A stretch of 64,000 nt of DNA from the NCBI RefSeq assembly GCF_034377285.1, contig NZ_CP139715.1, positions 5,126,501 to 5,190,500 of the forward strand. Reading direction: 5' to 3'. Shown here in pieces: positions 7,774-16,562 of this stretch. The notes beneath the pieces were generated by a model that was not told the DNA's origin, did not search any database, and saw only the letters and a list, made by a program, of their open reading frames with translations. Both the position numbers and the translations under genes were made by a program. Position 1 is the stretch's first letter. Each line of letters begins with the position of its first letter. This stretch comes from Thalassobaculum sp. OXR-137 (GTDB lineage Bacteria > Pseudomonadota > Alphaproteobacteria > Thalassobaculales > Thalassobaculaceae).

Positions 7774-10065
7774 TCAGCGGGCCGGCTTGCGGCGCGCCAC
7801 TTCATGGGCCTGGGCGTCGACGACGGCGACGGCGGTCATGTTGATGATGCCACGCACAGTCACCGACTGGGTAAGGATATGCATCGGCTTCGCGCTTCCG
7901 ACCAGCATCGGGCCCACCGAAAGTCCCTGCCCCGTCGATTTGAGCAGATTAAACGCCACGTTCGCTGAGTCTAACGTCGGCATGACCAAAAGGTTCGCCG
8001 CGCCCTGCAGACGGGAGTTCGGAAAGGTCCGGTTCCGCACTACTTCGGAGATGGCGCTGTCGGCGTGCATTTCGCCCTCGACCTCGAGCCCTGGATGCTT
8101 CGCCGCCAGCTTGGCGACGGCCTCGCGCATCTTTAGCGCCGACGCCTCGTCGGAGGATCCGAAATGCGAGTGGGAGACAAACGCCACCTTCGGCTCCAGA
8201 CCGAACGCCTTCACCTCGATCGCCGCCAGTTCCACCATCTCCACCAGCGCGTCGGCGCTGGGATCCGGGGTCACATGGGTGTCGACCATGAAGTAGGAGC
8301 CCTGGGGCAGGATCAGCAGGCTGACCGCGGACAGTTCCTTCACCCCGCGCCGCGGTCCGATGACCTGACGCACATGCTTCAGGTGGTCCCAGTAGCGCCC
8401 CACCGTGCCGCAGATCGCCGCGTCGGCATCGCCGAGCTGCATCATCAGGGCGGCGATCACCGTGTCGTTGGTGCGCACCACCTCGCGAGCGCGGTCGGGC
8501 GACACGCCGCGGCGCTCCAGGAGGCCGTGATAGGTGCGCCAGTACAGCTCGTATCGGTCGTCATTGTTGGGATCGACCACCTCCACGTCGCGACCGACCT
8601 TGAGGCGCAGGCCGAACCGGTCGAGGCGCCGCTCGATCACGTCCGGTCGGCCGATCAGGATCGGCTTGGCCAGCTTCTCGTCCAGCACCGACTGGACCGC
8701 CCGCAGCACCCGTTCCTCTTCGCCCTCGGCGAAGACGACCCGCTTCGGCTCCTCGCGCGCCTTGAAGAAGATCGGCCGCATCACCTGGCCGGAGCGGTAG
8801 ACGAACTGCGACAGCTTCTGGCGGTAGGCGTCGAAATCCTCGATCGGCCGGACGGCCACGCCGCTGTCCATCGCCGCCTGGGCGACGCGGGGGGCGATCT
8901 CCATGATCAGGCGCGGGTCGAACGGCTTCGGGATCAGGTATTCCGGCCCGAAGGAGAGCTCCTGGCCGCTATAGGCGGTGGCGACGATGTCGGAGGCCTC
9001 CTGCATCGCCAGGTCGGCGATGGCCGTCACCGCGGCGATCTTCATCTCCTCGTTGATCGTCGTCGCGCCTACGTCGAGTGCGCCGCGGAAGATGAAGGGG
9101 AAGCACAGGACGTTGTTCACCTGGTTCGGATAGTCCGAGCGGCCGGTGGCGATGATCGCGTCGTCGCGCACCGCCTTGGCCTCCTCCGGCATGATCTCCG
9201 GCGTCGGATTGGCCAGCGCCATGATGATCGGCTTGGCCGCCATCGTCCTGACCATCTCCGGCTTCAGCACGCCGGGGGCCGAAAGCCCGAGGAAGATGTC
9301 CGCCCCGTCCACCGCCTCGGCCAGGGTCCGCATCGGCGTGTCGGTCGCATAGCGGGCGATCACCGGGTTCATCTGGTTGCGGCCGGTATAGACCACCCCG
9401 TCGATGTCGGTGAGGATCACGTTCTCGATCTTCAGCCCCATCGCCACCAGCAGGTCGACGCAGGCCATCGCCGCCGCGCCCGCGCCCGAGGTGACGAGCC
9501 GGACCGTCTCCAGCGGCTTCTCAACGAGACGCAGCGCGTTGAAGATCGCCGCGGCGACGCAGATCGCAGTGCCGTGCTGGTCGTCGTGGAAGACCGGGAT
9601 GTTCATGCGCTGGCGCAGCTTGCGTTCGATCTCGAAGCATTCCGGCGCCTTGATGTCTTCCAGATTGATGCCGCCGAAGGTCGGCTCCATCGCCGCGACC
9701 ACGTCGACGAAACGGTCGACATCCAGCTCCGCCACCTCGATGTCGAAGACGTCGATATCGGCGAATTTCTTGAACAGGGCGGCCTTGCCCTCCATCACCG
9801 GCTTGGAGGCGAGCGGGCCGATATTGCCGAGACCGAGCACGGCGGTGCCGTTGGTCACCACCCCGACCAGATTCTGGCGGCCGGTATAGCGGGCGGCGGT
9901 GCTGGGATCCTCGACGATGGCCATGCAGGCATAGGCGACGCCGGGGGAATAGGCGAGCGAGAGATCGCGCTGCGTCGCCATGGGCTTGGTCGGCACCACG
10001 GCCATTTTCCCGGGCACCGGCGTCTCGTGATAGTAAAGCGCCGCTTCTTTCAGATCTTCCGCCAT
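7774..10065 (-). CDS. maeB: NADP-dependent malic enzyme with C-terminal phosphotransacetylase-like domain
   Basis: A 763-residue fusion typical of proteobacterial MaeB. Residues 1-~420 are malic enzyme: [11 protein letters not shown], the [14 protein letters not shown] segment near residue 155 and the Rossmann part around [15 protein letters not shown]. It oxidatively decarboxylates malate to pyruvate. The rest is a phosphate acetyltransferase-like domain ([15 protein letters not shown] onward). In characterised MaeB proteins that domain does not make acetyl phosphate but binds acetyl-CoA to regulate activity. Full family length, no interruptions. The mgtE gene follows 13 bases after its stop and tRNA-Leu lies upstream on the same strand. 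It supplies NADPH and pyruvate during growth on C4 acids. Confidence 0.95.
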   Translation of the reverse strand: MAEDLKEAALYYHETPVPGKMAVVPTKPMATQRDLSLAYSPGVAYACMAIVEDPSTAARYTGRQNLVGVVTNGTAVLGLGNIGPLASKPVMEGKAALFKKFADIDVFDIEVAELDVDRFVDVVAAMEPTFGGINLEDIKAPECFEIERKLRQRMNIPVFHDDQHGTAICVAAAIFNALRLVEKPLETVRLVTSGAGAAAMACVDLLVAMGLKIENVILTDIDGVVYTGRNQMNPVIARYATDTPMRTLAEAVDGADIFLGLSAPGVLKPEMVRTMAAKPIIMALANPTPEIMPEEAKAVRDDAIIATGRSDYPNQVNNVLCFPFIFRGALDVGATTINEEMKIAAVTAIADLAMQEASDIVATAYSGQELSFGPEYLIPKPFDPRLIMEIAPRVAQAAMDSGVAVRPIEDFDAYRQKLSQFVYRSGQVMRPIFFKAREEPKRVVFAEGEEERVLRAVQSVLDEKLAKPILIGRPDVIERRLDRFGLRLKVGRDVEVVDPNNDDRYELYWRTYHGLLERRGVSPDRAREVVRTNDTVIAALMMQLGDADAAICGTVGRYWDHLKHVRQVIGPRRGVKELSAVSLLILPQGSYFMVDTHVTPDPSADALVEMVELAAIEVKAFGLEPKVAFVSHSHFGSSDEASALKMREAVAKLAAKHPGLEVEGEMHADSAISEVVRNRTFPNSRLQGAANLLVMPTLDSANVAFNLLKSTGQGLSVGPMLVGSAKPMHILTQSVTVRGIINMTAVAVVDAQAHEVARRKPAR

Positions 10066-10228
10066 TCCCAGCTCCAGCAGGCCCGTATGTCGGCGCCGAC
10101 CTTACACGGCGGACCGGGCGCGCCCAAGAGCCAGTGCGCGACCAAGCACGGACCATTTGGCGCGCATCGACGTACCATCCCCTCAGGGGGAGGTCATCGC
10201 ACTCTATCGGATGTCTGGGAGAGAGATG

Positions 10229-10315
10229 TGGTGCGGTCGAGAAGACTCGAACTTCCACCCGTGTTACCGGACAGCGACCTCAACGCTGCGCGTCTACCAA
10301 TTCCGCCACGACCGC
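10229..10315 (-). tRNA. tRNA-Leu, anticodon GAG
   Basis: Read on the minus strand from 10315 to 10229, 87 bases including an encoded CCA end. The acceptor arms GCGGTCG and CGACCGC pair perfectly, followed by discriminator A. The anticodon stem CAGCG/CGCTG encloses the loop TTGAGGT, giving anticodon GAG (reads CUC and CUU). A long variable arm (GTCCGGTAACACGGG) marks it as class II, and TTCGAGT provides the T loop. Confidence 0.96.
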
Positions 10316-10432
10316 ACTATCTTGGCTGCAAGCTCCCGGCCCGCAGCGAGGGTGAGGGATTAGCAAAAGCCGCCCGCCCAATCAAGCTGAGATCGCGGGT
10401 TCTAGCACGGAACCGGAAACGGACACCGATAT

Positions 10433-11143
10433 ATGTCACTCGCCACCCTCTCCGATCAGGCCGGCAGCGTGTTTCAGAGCAGCGTGGACTGGCGCCATGA
10501 CGACGCGCTGGTGCCCTACGAGGCCGCCGTCGCCGAGATGGAGCGGCTGGCTGGCGCGATTCATCTGGGCGAGGCGCCGGAGACCGTCTGGCTGCTGGAG
10601 CATCCGCCGCTCTACACGGCGGGCACAAGTGCCGAGACCGCCGACCTGCTGGAGCCGGACCGCTTCCCGGTCCACCGCACCGGGCGCGGCGGCGAGTTCA
10701 CCTATCACGGGCCGGGCCAGCGGGTGGCCTATGTCATGCTCGACCTGAAGCGCCGCCGCCAGGACGTGCGCGCCTATGTGCATGCGCTGGAGGAATGGCT
10801 GATCCGGGCGCTCGACCGGCTCGGCGTCGAGGGCGAGCGGCGCGACGGCCGGGTCGGCATCTGGGTGCGCCGCACCGACCGGGGCGAGCCCCTGCGCGAG
10901 GACAAGGTGGCCGCCATCGGCGTCCGGGTGCGCCGCTGGGTGACCTTCCACGGCATCGCGCTGAACGTGGAGCCGGACCTGTCCCATTTCGACGGCATCG
11001 TGCCCTGCGGCATCGCCGGCCACGGGGTGACCAGCCTGGTGGATCTCGGCGTGCTCGTCGGCATGACCGAGGTCGACGCGGCGCTCAAAGGCGCGTTCGA
11101 GGAGGTGTTCGGCGAGGGCGGGGAGATGGCGCTGCGGGGGTGA
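10433..11143 (+). CDS. lipB: Octanoyl-[acyl carrier protein]:protein transferase LipB
   Basis: A 236-residue LipB. It moves octanoate from acyl carrier protein to the lipoyl domains of E2 and H proteins, the first step of de novo lipoate attachment. Family marks are [13 protein letters not shown] (54-66), the loop [19 protein letters not shown] (82-100), catalytic Lys158 in the KVAAIGVR strand and catalytic Cys192 in [16 protein letters not shown] 10433 has only a weak ribosome site, but the N-terminus has normal length. It lies divergent from tRNA-Leu. The 3' end runs into a repeat-rich region. LipA is not in the window. Confidence 0.95.
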   Translation: MSLATLSDQAGSVFQSSVDWRHDDALVPYEAAVAEMERLAGAIHLGEAPETVWLLEHPPLYTAGTSAETADLLEPDRFPVHRTGRGGEFTYHGPGQRVAYVMLDLKRRRQDVRAYVHALEEWLIRALDRLGVEGERRDGRVGIWVRRTDRGEPLREDKVAAIGVRVRRWVTFHGIALNVEPDLSHFDGIVPCGIAGHGVTSLVDLGVLVGMTEVDAALKGAFEEVFGEGGEMALRG

Positions 11144-11219
11144 GGTGAGCCGGGGTGAGGCGAGCCCGGGGGGTGAGGTGAGGCGGCGGGTGCTGTGCCC
11201 TCCGACCAACTACCCTTTC

Positions 11220-11290
11220 GTCATCCCGAACTTGTTTCGGGACCTCCAGACGGATCGGTGGATAAGGTCCCGAATCAAGTTCGGGATGAC
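11220..11290. repeat. Palindromic intergenic repeat, GTCATCCCGAA family, copy 2
   Basis: Inverted 25-base arms at 11220-11244 and 11266-11290 with one mismatch, nearly identical to the arms of the element at 6147-6218. The 21-base centre is unrelated to that of the other copy. It stands between the convergent lipB and glcF genes, directly before a second repeat type. Confidence 0.85.
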
Positions 11291-11322
11291 GAATAGAAAA
11301 GGGCTAACAGCAAACTTCCCCC

Positions 11323-11691
11323 GTCACAGTCAGGATCTGCGGTGTACCGGCGCCGGGGGCTTGGTCCTGACTTTCGTCAGGACGACGGTCGGGGGAGCAC
11401 CGATCACCCTCACCCGTCATCCTGATGCCAATCAGGATCTGCGGTCCACCGACGCCGGGGGCTTGGTCCTGACTTTCGTCACGACGACGGTTCGGGAGCA
11501 CCGATCACCCCGCCCGTCATCCTGATGCACATCAGGATCTGCGGTGCACCGGCGACAGGCGCTTGGCCCTGATTTTCGTCAGGACGACGGTTGGCCGAGC
11601 ACCGATCACCCTCACCCGTCATCCTGATGACAATCAGGATCTGCGGCGCACCGGCGACAGGGGCTTGGCCCTGACTTTCGTCAGGACGACG
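11323..11691. repeat. Four-unit tandem array of a ~100-base palindromic repeat
   Basis: Four consecutive units start near 11323, 11416, 11516 and 11618 (spacing 93, 100 and 102 bases). A full unit holds two small hairpins: ATCCTGATGnnAATCAGGAT at the start and CCTGACTTTCGTCAGG near the end, joined by a conserved spacer containing CTGCGGTGCACCGGCG. The first unit has lost most of its left hairpin. Outer edges read GTCATCCTGA...TCAGGACGAC, resembling the GTCATCCCGAA elements and suggesting common origin. The last ~11 bases of the array form the 3' end of glcF. Confidence 0.88.
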
Positions 11692-13000
11692 GCGAGGCCC
11701 GAAGCGCCGGCGGGACCGGGCCGCCCGTCGCCCAGTCGAGGAGCTGCACCGTGTGCACCACCGGGATCGACGTGCCGCCGCCGATCTGGGTCATGCAGCC
11801 GATATTGCCGGTCGCGATCACGTCCGGCCGGGTGCTCTCGATATTCGCCACCTTGCGGTCGCGCAGCGTCCGCGCGATCTGCGGCTGCATCATGTTGTAG
11901 GTGCCGGCCGACCCGCAGCACAGATGCCCCTCCGGGACGGCCTTCACCGCGAAGCCCGCCTTGGTCAGCAGCTCCGCCGGCAGGGTCTTGATCTTCTGGC
12001 CGTGCTGCATCGAACAGGCGGAGTGATACGCCACCGTCAGGCCCGAGTCCGCGCCCGCCGGCAGGCCCAGCTCCGCCAAATACTCCGTCACGTCGCGGGT
12101 CATCGCCGAGACCGCCGCCGCCTTGTCGGCATAGGCCGCATCCTCGCGTAGCATGAAGCCGTAATCCTTCACCGTGGTGCCGCAGCCGGATGCGTTGATC
12201 ACCACCGCGTCCAGCCCCTCCCCGCCGCCCTCTGCCGTCTCTGCCCACCAGGCGTCCACATTGGCCTTCACGCTGGCATGGGCCTCGTCCTCGCGGCCCA
12301 TATGGTGGGTGAGCGAGCCGCAGCAGCCGGCACTCGGCGGCACCACCACCTCCACCCCGTGACGGGTGAGCAGGCGGATGGTGGCGTCGTTGATCTCCGG
12401 CTCCAGCACCCGCTGTGCGCAGCCGAGCAGCAGGGCGACCCGGCCCCGCTTCTCGCCCTGGGCCGGATACACACCCGGCCTGTCCATGGAGGAGCGCGGC
12501 GGGATCGCCTTGGGCGCCAGCTCCAGCATCGCCCGCAGCCGCCCGCCGAACAGGTTGCCGGCCAGCGGCGCGAACGGCCGGGCGAACCAGGCGCCGGCCA
12601 GGGCCAGGCGGAACCGGTTCGGATAGGGGATCAGATTGGCCAGCAGCGAGCGCATCCAGCGGTCCAGCGGCGCGCGGGTATAGGTGCGCTCGATATGGGT
12701 GCGGGCGTGGTCGACCAGGTGCATGTAGTGCACGCCGGAGGGACAGGTGGTCATGCAGGACAGGCAGGAGAGGCACCGGTCGATATGCTTGACCTCCTCC
12801 TCCCCGGCCGGCCGGTCGTTCTCCAGCATGTCCTTGATCAGGTAGATCCGGCCGCGCGGGCTATCGAGCTCGTCGCCCAGCAGGACATAGGTCGGACAGG
12901 TCGCCGTGCAGAACCCGCAATGGACGCATTTACGCAGGATCTCGTTGGCGACCGAGATCTCCGGATCGGCAAGCTGGGCCAGGGTGAAGTTGGTCTGCAT
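11681..13000 (-). CDS. glcF: Glycolate oxidase iron-sulfur subunit GlcF
   Basis: A 439-residue iron-sulfur subunit of the glycolate dehydrogenase complex. It carries two ferredoxin-type cluster motifs near the N-terminus (CVHCGFCTATCP and CLSCLSCMTTCPSG) and two CCG domains (AGCCGSLTHHMG and HLCCGSAGTYN), which hold additional Fe-S or heterodisulfide-type clusters in this family. It passes electrons from flavin subunits GlcD and GlcE to the quinone pool as glycolate is oxidised to glyoxylate. The gene starts six bases after glcE ends, so the two are co-transcribed. Its last four codons lie in the repeat array, so the C-terminus (RASPSS) is repeat-derived. Confidence 0.94.
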   Translation of the reverse strand: MQTNFTLAQLADPEISVANEILRKCVHCGFCTATCPTYVLLGDELDSPRGRIYLIKDMLENDRPAGEEEVKHIDRCLSCLSCMTTCPSGVHYMHLVDHARTHIERTYTRAPLDRWMRSLLANLIPYPNRFRLALAGAWFARPFAPLAGNLFGGRLRAMLELAPKAIPPRSSMDRPGVYPAQGEKRGRVALLLGCAQRVLEPEINDATIRLLTRHGVEVVVPPSAGCCGSLTHHMGREDEAHASVKANVDAWWAETAEGGGEGLDAVVINASGCGTTVKDYGFMLREDAAYADKAAAVSAMTRDVTEYLAELGLPAGADSGLTVAYHSACSMQHGQKIKTLPAELLTKAGFAVKAVPEGHLCCGSAGTYNMMQPQIARTLRDRKVANIESTRPDVIATGNIGCMTQIGGGTSIPVVHTVQLLDWATGGPVPPALRASPSS

Positions 13001-13006
13001 TTGTCC

Positions 13007-14215
13007 CTATACCCCCGCCGTCATGCGGCCCGGATTGAGCACGGCTTTCGGATCGAAACTCTCCTTCACCCGCTTCGACAGGGCCGCCAGTGGGGCCGGC
13101 TGCGGGTGGAAGCTGGCCACCGAGGCCCTGACCTCCGGGGCGGCCCGGATCAGGGTCGCGTGGCCGCCCATCGCGTCCACCGCCCCGCGCACCACATCCG
13201 CCTGGGCGTCGCCCCGCGGCGGCACGGCGAGCCAGATCAGGCCGCCGGCCCAGTCGTAGAAATACGCGCACTCCGCCACCAGCGGCCGGATCGCCGCCAC
13301 CACGCGCGGGCCCGCCATCGGGGCGACAGAGAGCTTCCACACCGCCCGCTCCCGCGGTTCCGCCAGCGGCCGGGCGTCGCGCAAGTCGCGCCACAGGGCG
13401 TGGGACGCCTCGCCCTCGAGCGCGGTGATCTCGACACCGAAGCGGGCCAGTTCGTCCGTCAGCGCCGCCACTCGGGCGACCACGGACGGCGCGAAGCCTT
13501 CCACCCGCAGCGCGGTCGCCACGCCGCTCACCCCGCCGGCAGCAATCCCGTCCGGCAGGTGCGCGGCCGAGGACACGTCATGGGCCGAGCCCATGGCCGC
13601 ACTCATGGCGGTCACCGCCGTCAGCTCGTCCAGCCCGTGCAGCAGCAGGGTGGTTTCGGTCTCCGGCATGGGCAGGACCTTGAAGGTCAGGTCGGTGAGT
13701 GCGGCCAGCGTGCCCCAGGAGCCGCAGACCAGCTTGGACAGGTCGTAGCCGGTGACGTTCTTCACCACCCGTCCGCCGGATTTCACGATCTCGCCCCGGC
13801 CGGTGACGGCGGTGAAGCCCAGCAGGTGGTCGCGCGCCGCCCCGTCCTTGATCCGGCGCGGGCCGGCCAGGTTGCAGGCGAAGACCCCGGCGATGGACTG
13901 CCGCCCCTCGCCGCCGCCGAGCAGCACGCCCAGATCCATCGGCTCGAAAGCCAGGCGCTGGTTGTGGGCGGTCAGGGTTTCCTCGATCTCGGCCAGCGGC
14001 GTGCCGGGCCCGGCCTGGCAGATCAGCTCCTCCGCCTCGTACAGCCCGATGCCGCTGAGGCCGGACAGGTCGAGGGTGTTGGCGATCTGCATCGGCCGGC
14101 CGATCGTGCGCTTGGTGGCTCGGGCGACGATCTCCAGCGGGCTCTCCTCGGAGACCGCCCAGGCGATCGCCTCGCGCACCTGCTTCGGCGTGTCGGGCTT
14201 GAAGGTGTCAGGCAT
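13007..14215 (-). CDS. glcE: Glycolate oxidase FAD-binding subunit GlcE
   Basis: A 402-residue FAD-binding protein of the FAD_binding_4 (PCMH) type. GMG-like segments EPMDLGVLLGGGEGRQSIAG (around residues 95-115) and TGYDLSKLVCGSWGTLA form the FAD pocket. It ends RVKESFDPKAVLNPGRM, typical of GlcD/GlcE relatives. I take ATG 14215 because GGAG sits seven bases ahead. A GTG at 14221 is too close to that site. Complex of three subunits with GlcD and GlcF, cytoplasmic face of the membrane. Between glcD and this gene lie 396 bases of repeat DNA, unusually long for subunits of one complex. Confidence 0.93.
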   Translation of the reverse strand: MPDTFKPDTPKQVREAIAWAVSEESPLEIVARATKRTIGRPMQIANTLDLSGLSGIGLYEAEELICQAGPGTPLAEIEETLTAHNQRLAFEPMDLGVLLGGGEGRQSIAGVFACNLAGPRRIKDGAARDHLLGFTAVTGRGEIVKSGGRVVKNVTGYDLSKLVCGSWGTLAALTDLTFKVLPMPETETTLLLHGLDELTAVTAMSAAMGSAHDVSSAAHLPDGIAAGGVSGVATALRVEGFAPSVVARVAALTDELARFGVEITALEGEASHALWRDLRDARPLAEPRERAVWKLSVAPMAGPRVVAAIRPLVAECAYFYDWAGGLIWLAVPPRGDAQADVVRGAVDAMGGHATLIRAAPEVRASVASFHPQPAPLAALSKRVKESFDPKAVLNPGRMTAGV

Positions 14216-14393
14216 CGGCACGCTCCGGCGCGGGCGGTAACGTCATGGGTCCTGGACAGCCCCCGGGCTGCGGCCGACGGCTTCCAGGAAGTCGGGTAGA
14301 GAGAATGAGCCCCCCACCAAACCACGCCCGACGTCCTGGACGCCCTGAAGGGGCGATCCAAGACCTGGCGCACCGTGTCCGGCGCCTTTCCAG

Positions 14394-14584
14394 GGTCCCG
14401 GCCGAGCCCCGGGTCGAGCCCGGGCCTCGCCGGGATGACGGGGGTGGGGAATAGCTTGAAATACTGTCGTCATCCCGGACGACACCGGACCCGATCCGGG
14501 GGCGGGCCGGGACCCAGGGGACGGCGATGACGGCACGGTCCCGGTTCCGCCCCTGGATCGGGTCCAGGGGCGTCCCGGGGTGAC
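14394..14584. repeat. Cluster of palindromic GTCATCCCGG-type repeats between glcE and glcD
   Basis: Three related modules fill most of the 396-base gap. An arm at ~14394-14440 runs GGGTCCCGGCC...CGGGATGACG. An inverted partner at ~14468-14516 runs CGTCATCCCGG...GGGACCC. A third copy lies at ~14535-14584 (GGTCCCGG...CCCGGGGTGACG). Each contains inner GATCC/GGATC palindromes. The same family forms the large inverted repeat at 26242-26389. A transcript from glcD to glcF would pass through strong hairpins here, which could lower glcEF expression or stabilise the glcD message. Confidence 0.8.
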
Positions 14585-14611
14585 GGAGGTGGCTGGACAT
14601 CAGACGCCCTC

Positions 14612-16099
14612 TCAGAACCGCGGGATGTCCGGGAACGGCATCTGCCCCCGGTGGATGTGCATGCGGCCCAGCTCGGCGCAACGGTGGAGGGTGGGGAACA
14701 CCTTGCCCGGGTTCAGCAGGCCCTTGGGGTCCCAGGCGCATTTCACCCGCATCTGCTGGTTCAGGTCGGTCTCGCTGAACATCTCCGGCATCAGGTCGCG
14801 CTTTTCCACCCCGACCCCATGCTCGCCGGTGAGCACGCCGCCAAGCTCTACACAGGCCTTCAGAATGTCGGCGCCGAACGCCTCGGCCCGGTCCAGTTCC
14901 CCCGGCTCGTTGGCGTCGAACAGGATCAGCGGGTGTAGGTTGCCGTCGCCCGCATGGAACACGTTGGCGACCCGCAGCCCGTATTTCTCGCTCATCCTCG
15001 TCATGCGGGTAAGGATCTCGGGGAGCTGGCGGCGCGGGATGGTACCGTCCATGCACATATAGTCCGGCGAGATCCGCCCCACCGCCGGGAAGGCCGCCTT
15101 GCGCCCGGCCCAGAAGGCATTGCGCTCCTCCTCGCTCTGCGACACCCGCAGGGTGGTCGAGCCGTTCGCCTCAGCAATCTCGCGCACCCGCTCGATCAGT
15201 GTGTCGACCTCGACCTCGGGGCCGTCCAGTTCGACGATCAGCAGGGCGCCGGCCTCGCGCGGATAGCCGGCATGCACGAAATCCTCGGCCGCGTTGATCG
15301 CCGGGTTGTCCATCATCTCCATGCCGCCGGGGATGATGCCGGCGCCGATGATGGCGGCCACGCAGGCCCCCGCCTGCTCGCTGGTCGGGAAACCCAGCAA
15401 CAGGGCGCGTAGGGAGGCCGGCTTCTTCAGGATGCGCACGGTGACCTCGGTCACCACGGCGAGCAGCCCTTCGGAGCCGGTCATCAGTCCCATCAGGTCG
15501 TAGCCCTCGGAATCGAGATGCTTGCCGCCCAGGTGCATGATCTCGCCTTCCACCGTGACCATCTCGAGGCCGAGGATGTTGTTGGTGGTCAACCCGTATT
15601 TCAGGCAGTGCACCCCGCCGGAATTCTCCGCCACATTGCCGCCGATGGAGCAGGCGATCTGCGAGGACGGGTCCGGGGCGTAGTAGAAGCCCGCGTGCTG
15701 GACGGCGGTGGTGATGCCGAGATTGGTCACGCCCGGCTGGGCGGTGACGGTGCGGTTGTCAAAATCGATGTCGAGGATGCGGTTGAACTTGCCCAGGCCC
15801 AGCAGCACGCCGTCGGCCAGCGGCAGCGCGCCGCCGGACAGCGACGTGCCCGACCCGCGCGGCACCACCTTGATGCCGTTCTCGTGGCAGTATTTCAGCA
15901 CCGCCGCGACCTGCTCCACCGTCTCCGGCAGCACCACGATCATCGGCAGGGTGCGGTAGGCGGTCAGGCCGTCGCTCTCGTAGGGCCGCATCTCGCGCTC
16001 TTCGGCGATCACCCCCTCGCCCGGCACGATCGCGCGCAGGGCGTCGACGATCTCCGGGCGGCGCGCCAGGACCTCCTGGTCCGGCTCCGGCATCTGCAT
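14612..16099 (-). CDS. glcD: Glycolate oxidase catalytic subunit GlcD
   Basis: A 495-residue FAD-linked oxidase. FAD-binding segment: PRGSGTSLSGGALP (around residues 80-93), PDPSSQIACSIGGNVAENSGG and TGSEGLLAVVTEV. The C-terminal domain shows VFHAGDGNLHPLI and GVLTGEHGVGVEKRD, the substrate and metal histidine region of GlcD and D-lactate dehydrogenase-type enzymes. It oxidises glycolate (possibly also D-lactate) to the 2-oxoacid. It is the first gene of glcDEF on the minus strand. No glcC-type regulator, glcB or glycolate permease is next to it. Beyond its stop a repeat cluster precedes glcE. Confidence 0.95.
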   Translation of the reverse strand: MQMPEPDQEVLARRPEIVDALRAIVPGEGVIAEEREMRPYESDGLTAYRTLPMIVVLPETVEQVAAVLKYCHENGIKVVPRGSGTSLSGGALPLADGVLLGLGKFNRILDIDFDNRTVTAQPGVTNLGITTAVQHAGFYYAPDPSSQIACSIGGNVAENSGGVHCLKYGLTTNNILGLEMVTVEGEIMHLGGKHLDSEGYDLMGLMTGSEGLLAVVTEVTVRILKKPASLRALLLGFPTSEQAGACVAAIIGAGIIPGGMEMMDNPAINAAEDFVHAGYPREAGALLIVELDGPEVEVDTLIERVREIAEANGSTTLRVSQSEEERNAFWAGRKAAFPAVGRISPDYMCMDGTIPRRQLPEILTRMTRMSEKYGLRVANVFHAGDGNLHPLILFDANEPGELDRAEAFGADILKACVELGGVLTGEHGVGVEKRDLMPEMFSETDLNQQMRVKCAWDPKGLLNPGKVFPTLHRCAELGRMHIHRGQMPFPDIPRF

Positions 16100-16217
16100 G
16101 GCAAGGCTCCCCGCCTGTTGATCAGGTCTTGGCGCTTCTCTTCGGCGCTTAACTTGCCGGAACCGGGGAGAAATTCAAGCCATGGCACCGCCGGCGCGGC
16201 GAACCGCGCGCTGAAAC

Positions 16218-16252
16218 GCGAAAAGGCGGCTCGACGTTTCCGTCGACCGCCT
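16218..16252 (-). terminator. Probable intrinsic terminator downstream of rpmJ
   Basis: On the minus strand AGGCGGTCGACG, a GAAA loop and CGTCGAGCCGCC form a 12-base stem with one bulge, followed by TTTTCG. It begins ~98 bases beyond the rpmJ stop, before glcD starts. It should separate the two transcripts. Confidence 0.65.
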
Positions 16253-16349
16253 GAAAGCGGGTATGCGGGGACCGCAGCTGTGACGTGCGATCCTCAGACC
16301 AAAGTGATCAGACCGATGGGCTCAGCCACACAGGCTCAGCCCAACAGGA

Positions 16350-16475
16350 TCAACCCTGGCGCGCCTTGAAGCGCGGGTTGGTCTTGTTGATCACGTAGAC
16401 ACGGCCCTTGCGGCGGATAACCCGGCAGGCCTTGTGGCGCTTCTTCAGCGTCTTCAGCGAGTTCGCGACGCGCAT
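16350..16475 (-). CDS. rpmJ: 50S ribosomal protein L36
   Basis: A 41-residue protein beginning [19 protein letters not shown] and ending [12 protein letters not shown], clearly L36. It is of the cysteine-poor form: a single Cys17 is present and the four-ligand zinc ribbon of classical L36 is absent. The gene stands alone, as this form does in alphaproteobacteria, not in the spc operon. A terminator-like hairpin follows. It binds 23S rRNA in the large subunit. The missing zinc site means the ribosome does not need zinc for this protein. Confidence 0.95.
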   Translation of the reverse strand: MRVANSLKTLKKRHKACRVIRRKGRVYVINKTNPRFKARQG

Positions 16476-16562
16476 TGGTCGTCTCCGGTGGTCGGCAGAT
16501 TTAAAAGAGCGCGGAACCTACTGAGAAGCCCGGAGGCTGTCAACCGCGATATGCGGCGGGTT

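Noticed and set aside
8164-10500. Long plus-strand open frame antisense to the malic enzyme gene
   Set aside because: Amino acid make-up (Asp/Arg/His/Gly/Leu) is that of a GC-rich shadow frame, and the minus strand encodes a complete, well-conserved malic enzyme.
11323-11691. CRISPR array
   Set aside because: Units are ~100 bases, are nearly identical throughout and lack 30-bp repeats with variable spacers; no cas genes are present.
11145-11991. Plus-strand frames through the repeat array
   Set aside because: They translate the repeats and then antisense glcF. The recurring peptide (GLVLTFVRTTV) arises from the DNA repeat.
12278-14299. Long plus-strand frame antisense to glcF and glcE
   Set aside because: Arg/His/Gly-rich shadow composition; glcEF motifs are intact on the other strand.
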